A DNA stretch of 5,807 nt. Source: an uncultured Coriobacteriaceae bacterium (GTDB lineage: Bacteria > Actinomycetota > Coriobacteriia > Coriobacteriales > QAMH01). The notes beneath the pieces were generated by a model, which did not search any database, was not told the DNA's origin, and saw only the letters and a program-made list of their open reading frames with translations. Positions within the stretch are counted from its first letter, which is position 1. The number at the start of each line of letters is the position of its first letter. The translations under genes were made by a program, and so were the position numbers. Below are positions 1 through 5,361 of the stretch, one piece after another. The DNA lies in contig CADBRF010000079.1 in NCBI GenBank assembly GCA_902796975.1, positions 1 to 5,807 on the forward strand, given 5' to 3'.

Positions 1-785
1 ATGCGGAAGGGTCTGTTGAAGAGATAAGCCCCGAAGCCCTGCTCCAGGCGGAACGCGAATGGGAAGACATCAGCAAACGCATCGAGGCTGATATGCAGTC
101 GGGAATGCGGGCTCGCGGAGATGGTGCCGGAAGCTTTCTCGCCAATCTCGAGCTGGCAAACCGGAGCCAGGTGAACTATGCGGAATTTCTCCGTCGTTTT
201 GCCACACCCGGCGAGGACATGCGCTTGAACGACGACGAATTCGACTACATCTACTACACCTATGGCCTCAGCATGTACGGGAATATGCCCCTCGTCGAGC
301 CGCTGGAATACAAAGAGCAAACCCGTGTGCGCGAGTTCGTCATCGCCATCGATACGTCGGGCTCAACCTCAGGCGAGCTTGTGCGCACCTTCATAACTCG
401 CACCTATGAAATCCTCAAGGATTCCGAATCCTTTGGGGACAAGATTAACGTGCACATCATCCAATGCGACGCCGAGATCGAATCGGACGTCTGCATTGAG
501 AATATGCAGGATCTCGAAGACTACAGGGACAACCTCACGGTTAAGGGCATGGGAGGAACGGACTTCCGCCCGGTATTCGCCTATGTCAACAGGCTCGTGG
601 AACAGAAAGAATTCCGCGATTTGCGCGGACTCATCTATTTCACTGATGGCTATGGCATCTTCCCAAACACGCCGCCAGATTACGATACCGCCTTCGTCTT
701 TATCGAGGAAGAAGGAAAGCAGCGCCGCGTGCCTCCATGGGCTATGCGCGTGGTGATTGACGAGGATGATATCAGCGAAATCTAA
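1..785 (+). CDS. VWA-domain protein, DUF2201-like (5'-partial)
   Basis: C-terminal 260 residues of a protein whose start lies left of the window; the frame (first full codon at base 3) is open from the window edge to the TAA at 783-785, so the Met at 93 is only an internal residue. A von Willebrand factor A fold occupies roughly visible residues 108-260. All three parts of the metal-ion site (MIDAS) are present: DTSGS at residues 117-121 (bases 351-365), GGTDF with its threonine at residue 186, and the TDG loop at 214-216. The C-terminus (PPWAMRVVIDEDD) resembles the end of DUF2201 'VWA-like / putative metallopeptidase' proteins, whose N-terminal half carries a zinc-peptidase-like domain; that half cannot be seen here. 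Family knowledge: such proteins are cytosolic and are encoded beside MoxR-like AAA+ ATPases. The ATPase gene follows after 49 bases, so the two are probably one operon. Substrate unknown. The VWA call is firm; the DUF2201 assignment is from recall. Confidence 0.88.
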   Translation, partial: AEGSVEEISPEALLQAEREWEDISKRIEADMQSGMRARGDGAGSFLANLELANRSQVNYAEFLRRFATPGEDMRLNDDEFDYIYYTYGLSMYGNMPLVEPLEYKEQTRVREFVIAIDTSGSTSGELVRTFITRTYEILKDSESFGDKINVHIIQCDAEIESDVCIENMQDLEDYRDNLTVKGMGGTDFRPVFAYVNRLVEQKEFRDLRGLIYFTDGYGIFPNTPPDYDTAFVFIEEEGKQRRVPPWAMRVVIDEDDISEI

Positions 786-821
786 AGCACGCTCCTTTGT
801 ACGGATGGTTGCCGTTTTGGC

Positions 822-828
822 AGGAAGG
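822..828 (+). promoter_or_regulatory. Shine-Dalgarno deciding the ATPase start
   Basis: AGGAAGG lies 6 bases before a TTG (835-837) and 12 bases before the in-frame ATG (841-843). Normal spacing is about 5-9 bases, which favours TTG as the initiator, although the ATG remains possible. Confidence 0.55.
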
Positions 829-834
829 CTCTGA

Positions 835-2361
835 TTGGCAATGAATATCGCAGAAGCGAAAGAACAGGTCAAAGATACTGTTGAGGCGTACCTTGCGAAG
901 GACAGCGCAGGCTTTTTCCGCATCGCCCCCTCGCGCCAGCGCCCGATTTTCCTCATCGGCGCGCCAGGCATTGGCAAGACGGCCATCATGAGCCAGATTG
1001 CAGACGAGCTGGGTATCGGCCTCGTCTCCTACTCGATGACGCACCACACGCGCCAGAGCGCGCTCGGCTTGCCCTTTATCGTTCACCACGAGTACCAGGG
1101 ACACGAGTTTGATGTCTCGGAATACACCATGAGCGAGATCATCTCCTCCGTGTATGACTACATGGAGACCACGGGTGTGAGCAAGGGCATCCTCTTCCTC
1201 GACGAGATCAACTGCGTCTCGGAGACCCTCTACCCTTCGATGCTGCAGTTTTTGCAGTTCAAGACCTTCGGGCGTCATCGCGTGCCAGACAATTGGATTA
1301 TCGTGTGCGCCGGCAATCCGCCGGAGTACAACCGGTCTGTGCACGAGTTCGATATCGTCACGCTCGATAGGCTCCGCAAGATAGAGGTGGAGCCCGACCT
1401 CGAGACTTGGAAGGACTATGCCCGCGATACGAACGTACATCCTGCCATTCTGGCTTTCCTGGAAGTGCGCGGTGACTGCTTCTACTCGGTGGAAACGACG
1501 CCGGAGGGCAAGTGCTTTGTCACGGCGCGTGGCTGGTCTGACCTCTCAGAGATCATGACCCTCTTCGAGGACATGGGCAAACCCATCGACCTGAGCCTCA
1601 TCTCGCAATACCTGCAGGACCCCGAGATAGCCGAGCGCTTCTCGCTCTACTACGACCTCTTCCGCAAGTACCGGTCTGATTATCAAATTCCCGATATCCT
1701 TGCTGGGCAGACACCCGAGGGCATTGTCCAGCGTGCGCAGGAGGCACAGTTCGACGAACGCCTGGCTCTGCTCGGCATGCTCATCGATGGTGTTGCCTCG
1801 AAGTGCGAGGAAGCGCTTGTCAACGCGGAGATGCTCATGCTCGTGCGCGACATGCTTCGCGAGGCAAAACCGGAAATTCTCGATGGCGATGCTGTTGCCG
1901 AGGCGGTGGGTACCCGCATCGAGGAGCTCGAACGCCGTCTCAACCGCAAGGTCGCGGCCAATGCCGCTGCCACCCGCTCTGGCCGTGCCACTGCTCTGGC
2001 CATTGCACTTGGCAAGGAGCTCGTCGCCCGCTGCGGGCTTGAGCGTACGCCCGAAGGGCCCGATGGGTTTGCAACTATTCAGGCGGCGTTCGGCGAGGCG
2101 GTCTCCAAGCTCAACCCTGTTGTAGATACGGCATCCAGCTCGCTCGACAACGCCTTTGCTTTCATAGACGACACCTTTGGTGCAGATCGCGAGGCGCTTG
2201 TCTTTGTCACGGAAGTCACGGCGCGTTCCACCACCGCGAGCTTCATCAACCGCTTTGGAAGCGAGAGCTATTACGCGCACAGCGATGAGCTCATGGTCGA
2301 TCGCAACCGCGACGAGCTGAAAAAGGAGCTCGAGAGCATCGATTTGAGCTCACAGAACTAA
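835..2361 (+). CDS. MoxR-like AAA+ ATPase
   Basis: A 508-residue AAA+ ATPase (AAA_5/MoxR type) expected to couple ATP hydrolysis to remodelling of a target together with the VWA protein encoded just upstream. Visible motifs: Walker A GAPGIGKT (residues 42-49, catalytic Lys48), Walker B ILFLDE (Asp123-Glu124), sensor-1 Asn161 in CAGNPPEYN, and a DRLRK segment at 178-182 that could hold the arginine finger. The ATPase core ends around residue 270. About 230 further residues follow, mostly charged and apparently helical, ending in a segment with FVTEVTARSTTASFINRFG that looks like a conserved tail of this subgroup. It is therefore longer than a typical MoxR (about 330 residues). No signal peptide or membrane segment is seen. 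The TTG start is preferred for its spacing to the ribosome site; the alternative ATG at 841 would remove two residues. Unlike many MoxR-VWA pairs, the VWA gene comes first. A hairpin terminator follows the stop. Substrate and process are not deducible. Confidence 0.9.
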   Translation: MAMNIAEAKEQVKDTVEAYLAKDSAGFFRIAPSRQRPIFLIGAPGIGKTAIMSQIADELGIGLVSYSMTHHTRQSALGLPFIVHHEYQGHEFDVSEYTMSEIISSVYDYMETTGVSKGILFLDEINCVSETLYPSMLQFLQFKTFGRHRVPDNWIIVCAGNPPEYNRSVHEFDIVTLDRLRKIEVEPDLETWKDYARDTNVHPAILAFLEVRGDCFYSVETTPEGKCFVTARGWSDLSEIMTLFEDMGKPIDLSLISQYLQDPEIAERFSLYYDLFRKYRSDYQIPDILAGQTPEGIVQRAQEAQFDERLALLGMLIDGVASKCEEALVNAEMLMLVRDMLREAKPEILDGDAVAEAVGTRIEELERRLNRKVAANAAATRSGRATALAIALGKELVARCGLERTPEGPDGFATIQAAFGEAVSKLNPVVDTASSSLDNAFAFIDDTFGADREALVFVTEVTARSTTASFINRFGSESYYAHSDELMVDRNRDELKKELESIDLSSQN

Positions 2362-2395
2362 GCAAGCGGTCCATCTGCCAGAAAATGAACGAAGT

Positions 2396-2426
2396 CCCTC
2401 TGGAGATTATTTCCAGAGGGGCTTTT
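2396..2426 (+). terminator. Rho-independent terminator after the ATPase gene
   Basis: A perfect 9-bp stem, CCCTCTGGA (2396-2404) with TCCAGAGGG (2412-2420), encloses a 7-base loop and is followed by GCTTTT. The short T-run makes it a moderate terminator for the + strand. It lies between the convergent stops of the ATPase gene (2361) and cimA (2452), so the same hairpin may also slow transcription from the - strand, although no good U-tract follows in that direction. Confidence 0.8.
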
Positions 2427-2451
2427 GACGTACTGCAAATGCAACGCGCCG

Positions 2452-4032
2452 CTACTTCTCCATGCGCGCAAGGCCGTATTCGATGGAATCTACGAGGGCG
2501 TTCCAAGAGGCTTCGATAACGTTCTCGCTCACGCCGACAGTGCCCCAGCTGCCATTCGCATCTGCGGTGGTGATGGTGACGCGCGTGATTGAATCCGTGC
2601 CCTGCTCGCCATCGAGGATGCGCACCTTGAAGTCGATGAGTTCAATGTCGGAAATGCCTGGATAGTAGGTGATGATTGCCTGACGGAGGGCGGTGTCGAG
2701 AGCGCCAACAGGGCCCACGCCCTCGCCCACGGCAACGTAGCGGTCTTCGCCCACGTGAATCTTGATGGTCGCCTCGCTCTCTGCATCCTTGGCGGAAGCG
2801 CCCGTGTCCTCGCGGTCGTCCACGATAACGCGGAAGCTCTCAAGCGTGAAATGCTGCTTCATGATGCCCATGTGGCGCATCATGAGCAGGGCGAGAGACC
2901 CATCGGCCACCTCGTAGGAGTAGCCTGCCGCCTCGCGCTCCTTCACCTCATCGAGAATCTCCGCAACGAGTTCAGGCTTGTCGTCGAGGTCGAGGCCGAG
3001 CGCTTTGGCCTTGGCGGCAATCGAGGCACGGCCGGAAAGCTCGCTTACCAAGACGTGTTGCTTGTTGCCAACGGATGCCGGGTCCTCGTGCGAGTAGGCG
3101 GTTGGCATGCGGGCAATGGCGCTTGCGTGGAGCCCGCCCTTGTGGGCGAAGGCAGACGAGCCGGTGTAGGGGGTATTGGCGGGGAGCGTAACGTTGGCCG
3201 TTTCTGCCACGTAGTTAGCGACGCTCGTGAGTTGGGTGAGGTCCTCGACACACTCGTAGCCCATCTTGAGCTGGAGGTTTGCAATGCAGACGAGGAGGTC
3301 GGCGTTGCCTGTGCGCTCGCCGATGCCGTTGACGGTTCCCTGGAACTGGGTTGCGCCCGCTGCGATGCCCGAGAGGGTGTTCGCGATTGCACAGCCCGCA
3401 TCGTTGTGGCAGTGGATACCGATACGCTGACCGGGAAGGGCCATCGCCACATCCTGCACGATTTCGCCAATCTGAGAGGGGAGGGTTCCTCCCTTGGTGT
3501 CGCAGAGATCGATGGAGAGCGCGCCTGCCTCGCTTGCTGCCCGCACGCAGGAGAGGGCGTATTCAGGGTTAGCGCGATAGCCATCGAAGAAGTGCTCCGC
3601 GTCGAAAATCACCTCGACGCCAGCGGCACGCAGATATTCCACGGAATCGCGGATCATGCGGAGGTTCTCGCTGAGTGAGGTGCGCAGTGCCTTGAGGACC
3701 TGCTCCTCGTCACATTTCCCCACGATGGTCACGACGGGAGCCTTGCTGGCAATCAGGTCTTCGAGCCCGAGATCCGCCTCGGCGGGAGTGCCCTTATGGC
3801 AGGTAGAGCCAAAGGCCACGATGCGCGCATGCTTGAGAGGGAGCTGGAGTGCCTGTTCGAAGAACTCAAGGTCCTTGGGGTTGGAGGCGGGATAGCCGCC
3901 CTCGATGTAGTCAACTCCCAGCTCGTCGAGCCGGGTGACTATTCGGAGCTTGTCCTTGAGGGAGAAGGAAATGCCGCCGCCCTGCTCGCCATCGCGCAGA
4001 GTGGTGTCGTAAGTCATGATATGCGTCGTCAT
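2452..4032 (-). CDS. cimA: (R)-citramalate synthase
   Basis: 526-residue enzyme of the LeuA/CimA family. It condenses acetyl-CoA with pyruvate to (R)-citramalate in the cytosol, opening the threonine-independent route to 2-oxobutyrate and isoleucine. Visible: the DTTLRDGEQ signature at residues 9-17 (catalytic Arg13, metal-binding Asp14), DAEHFFDGYRANPEYAL at 144-160 (to my knowledge diagnostic of the TIGR00977 citramalate-synthase branch rather than LeuA), the metal site H207-x-H209 with Asn243 in TGNADL, and HKGGLHASA at 297-305. Residues from about 395 to the end form the LeuA-type regulatory domain, so feedback inhibition, probably by isoleucine, is expected. Length is normal for the family. 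The start at 4032 is supported by AAGGAG six bases upstream; the reading frame stays open to 4512 but that part has no family similarity and overlaps the radical SAM gene. Cys-Asp-Thr is followed by Lys180 where I recall Asn. The gene stands alone, convergent with the ATPase gene and divergent from the radical SAM gene. Confidence 0.93.
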   Translation of the reverse strand: MTTHIMTYDTTLRDGEQGGGISFSLKDKLRIVTRLDELGVDYIEGGYPASNPKDLEFFEQALQLPLKHARIVAFGSTCHKGTPAEADLGLEDLIASKAPVVTIVGKCDEEQVLKALRTSLSENLRMIRDSVEYLRAAGVEVIFDAEHFFDGYRANPEYALSCVRAASEAGALSIDLCDTKGGTLPSQIGEIVQDVAMALPGQRIGIHCHNDAGCAIANTLSGIAAGATQFQGTVNGIGERTGNADLLVCIANLQLKMGYECVEDLTQLTSVANYVAETANVTLPANTPYTGSSAFAHKGGLHASAIARMPTAYSHEDPASVGNKQHVLVSELSGRASIAAKAKALGLDLDDKPELVAEILDEVKEREAAGYSYEVADGSLALLMMRHMGIMKQHFTLESFRVIVDDREDTGASAKDAESEATIKIHVGEDRYVAVGEGVGPVGALDTALRQAIITYYPGISDIELIDFKVRILDGEQGTDSITRVTITTADANGSWGTVGVSENVIEASWNALVDSIEYGLARMEK

Positions 4033-4038
4033 CGTGTG

Positions 4039-4044
4039 CTCCTT
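4039..4044 (-). promoter_or_regulatory. Shine-Dalgarno of cimA
   Basis: AAGGAG on the - strand, six bases before the ATG at 4032. This is what fixes the cimA start, since the frame remains open for another 160 codons upstream. Confidence 0.85.
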
Positions 4045-4074
4045 GACGCGTGAAAAATATACTGGTAGGCGTGT

Positions 4075-4080
4075 ATTATA
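4075..4080 (-). promoter_or_regulatory. Probable -10 box of cimA promoter
   Basis: A perfect TATAAT on the - strand, placing the transcript start near 4068 and giving a leader of about 36 bases. No good -35 hexamer is found at 16-18 bases: the position is TCTACC. This suggests a weak or activator-dependent promoter. The leader is too short for an attenuator or T-box. Confidence 0.5.
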
Positions 4081-4083
4081 CCC

Positions 4084-4118
4084 GCTTGCGCAAGCTGGGT
4101 AGAAAAGCTTGGCGCAAC
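4084..4118. promoter_or_regulatory. Candidate operator upstream of cimA
   Basis: GCTTGCGCAAGC (4084-4095) is a perfect 12-bp palindrome sitting between the expected -35 and the -10 of cimA. A second, imperfect copy GCTTGGCGCAAC lies at 4107-4118, 23 bases away or about two helical turns. Position and symmetry fit a repressor site; no regulator can be named. The same gap serves the divergent radical SAM gene. Confidence 0.35.
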
Positions 4119-4180
4119 GTATTGAGCCCCTGCTTGTGTGGCTCTTGCGCCGCGTGCGGGAGAGCGCCCGACCGGTGTTG

Positions 4181-4186
4181 TACAAT
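4181..4186 (+). promoter_or_regulatory. Possible -10 box for the radical SAM gene
   Basis: TACAAT lies 53 bases before the radical SAM start. The 17-base-spaced upstream hexamer is poor and there is no exact extended -10, so this is a tentative call resting on one hexamer. Confidence 0.25.
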
Positions 4187-4239
4187 CTGCTGCAGAGCAT
4201 CCATCCGCTCTCACCAGACGCAAAGAGAAAGAGCGTGCC

Positions 4240-5133
4240 ATGCATTACTACGGAATGACATTTCGACCTCCCTACGAAGCAAACTCCGTGCTCTTGCAGG
4301 TGACGGTTGGATGCAGCCATAACTCGTGCAGATTCTGCACAATGTATCGGGACGTCCCCTTCGAACTTGCACCCAAGAACGAGATCCTGGGTGACATTAT
4401 CGAGGCTTCGCGCAGGTGGCCTTATGCCAGGCGCGTGTTCCTGCTCAACGGCGATGCCTTTGTGCTCTCCGCAGACAAGCTCATCGCCATAGCGGAGGAG
4501 ATTCACAAACATTTGCCGCTCGTCACCACTATCACGGGTTACTGCACCATCATGGCCATTGCCAACAAGACCGACGAGGAACTTGTCCAGCTCGCCCAGC
4601 TCGGCTTTGGCGAACTCAACATAGGCATCGAGTCAGGTCTCGACGATGTCATTCAGTATATGAACAAGGGTTTCACGCTCGATGAGGCGCGCAAGCAGTT
4701 GCTCCGCCTGAAAGCTGCCGGCATCACCTTCAGCCTCAACATCATCAATGCTGCGGCTGGGCCCCATCGCATTCACGAGGCTGCGGTAGCCAACGCGAAG
4801 ATATGCAACGAGGTACAGCCCTATCTCATTTTCAACTCGCCGCTGCATGTGGACGAAGGCGCCGAACTGGAACGTGACGTCGAGGATGGTGCATTCGAGG
4901 AATGCACAGTCGGCCAGTACATTGATGAGGAAATCGAGTTCGTCGACCAGCTCGATCAGGAAAACTGCATTTTCTTTGGGCTTCACGTGGCAAACCCGAT
5001 TCCCGTTCAGGGTCTTCTCCCGCGCGATAAGAGCAAAGTGGTCCAGGCTCTGCGGGAGGGCAAGAAGCGGTTCCCGGAAAACGTGCTCAATTCCCATCCT
5101 CACAAGGGCTTCGAGGGCAGGCTGTATCTCTGA
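4240..5133 (+). CDS. Radical SAM protein with CX4CX2C motif
   Basis: 297-residue radical SAM enzyme. Three cysteines, Cys25, Cys30 and Cys33 in GCSHNSCRFC, would hold the [4Fe-4S] cluster that cleaves S-adenosylmethionine; the spacing is CX4CX2C instead of the usual CX3CX2C. Further barrel motifs are LLNGDAFVL (about residues 67-75), replacing the common GGEP-type strand, and NIGIESG (about 127-133). The N-terminus MHYYGMTFRPPYEANS and the C-terminal LLPRDKSKVVQAL segment resemble a group of small COG1032-like proteins that I recall from Clostridia and other anaerobes and that have no known substrate. There is no B12-binding domain, no SPASM-like cysteine-rich tail and no membrane segment. 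The start at 4240 is chosen because family-like sequence begins there; the frame is open from 4138 but that upstream sequence is low in recognisable content. The ribosome site (AAGAG at about 4229-4233) is weak. No clear terminator follows. Confidence 0.85.
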   Translation: MHYYGMTFRPPYEANSVLLQVTVGCSHNSCRFCTMYRDVPFELAPKNEILGDIIEASRRWPYARRVFLLNGDAFVLSADKLIAIAEEIHKHLPLVTTITGYCTIMAIANKTDEELVQLAQLGFGELNIGIESGLDDVIQYMNKGFTLDEARKQLLRLKAAGITFSLNIINAAAGPHRIHEAAVANAKICNEVQPYLIFNSPLHVDEGAELERDVEDGAFEECTVGQYIDEEIEFVDQLDQENCIFFGLHVANPIPVQGLLPRDKSKVVQALREGKKRFPENVLNSHPHKGFEGRLYL

Positions 5134-5217
5134 TATCTACGCACTGTGGGCGCCGATATTCGAGTATCAAAGGGTGCGCTGCGTGCCAGCAGAGCGATGC
5201 CTGCGCTTTGAGTTCTG
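5134..5217. other. Intergenic spacer without recognisable element
   Basis: Between the radical SAM stop and the AT-rich repeat region I find no open gene, no tRNA-like fold and no stem with a T-run. The only structure is a short imperfect palindrome, GATATTCGAGTATC (5155-5168), too small for a firm call. The radical SAM transcript may therefore end weakly or read on. Confidence 0.4.
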
Positions 5218-5270
5218 AAAAGTTCAATTTCGAGAGGAAAACTCAGCCGCATACAAAAAATTAAACTTTT
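5218..5270. repeat. Inverted-repeat module 1 (likely operator)
   Basis: AAAAGTTCAATTT (5218-5230) faces AAATTAAACTTTT (5258-5270), its inverted copy with one base different (C versus T at the eighth position). The two starts are exactly 40 bases apart. The elements are not palindromic themselves, so each is an oriented half-site. The stretch is strikingly AT-rich compared with the coding DNA around it. Confidence 0.75.
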
Positions 5271-5303
5271 CTGCCATCTCTTTGTGTGAGAGGTGTATTC
5301 TGA

Positions 5304-5356
5304 AAAAGTTCAATTTCATATAGATATGAGATGGAAATTCAAGAAATTAAACTTTT
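5304..5356. repeat. Inverted-repeat module 2 (likely operator)
   Basis: AAAAGTTCAATTT (5304-5316) faces AAATTAAACTTTT (5344-5356), the same pair as module 1, with the same 40-base offset, displaced by 86 bases. The right copy ends directly against the GAGG ribosome site at 5357. In RNA the pair could form a 14-bp stem (C5317 also pairs with G5343) with one mismatch. Position suggests control of the HTH-aminotransferase gene. Confidence 0.75.
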
Positions 5357-5360
5357 GAGG
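5357..5360 (+). promoter_or_regulatory. Shine-Dalgarno of the fusion gene
   Basis: GAGG directly follows the last inverted-repeat arm. It is one base from ATG 5362 (too close for normal initiation) and 7 bases from GTG 5368, so it points to GTG as the start, shortening the protein by two residues. Confidence 0.5.
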
Positions 5361-5361
5361 A

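Noticed and set aside
810..822. Small hairpin TGCC-GTTTT-GGCA before the ATPase ribosome site
   Set aside because: Only four base pairs with no T-run; not enough for a terminator or attenuator.
2755..3678. Long + strand open frame of 307 codons antisense to cimA
   Set aside because: Shadow of the GC-rich cimA codons; the translation has no recognisable domain and cimA is certain.
4033..4080. T-box or leader-peptide attenuator for cimA
   Set aside because: The inferred leader is about 36 bases, too short for a T-box, and contains no leader peptide or terminator hairpin.
4138..4239. N-terminal extension of the radical SAM gene
   Set aside because: Overlaps the possible promoter and does not look like the family; the recognisable N-terminus begins at the ATG 4240.
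4033..4512. 160-codon upstream extension of the cimA frame on the - strand
   Set aside because: It has no family similarity, overlaps the radical SAM gene in antisense, and contains the cimA promoter; the AAGGAG before 4032 marks the real start.
5155..5168. Imperfect palindrome GATATTCGAGTATC as terminator of the radical SAM gene
   Set aside because: Short, weak and without a following T-run.
5218..5356. CRISPR array or insertion-sequence ends
   Set aside because: The elements alternate in orientation with unequal spacers, there are only four copies of 13 bp, and no transposase or cas gene is present; the spacing pattern fits operator sites better.
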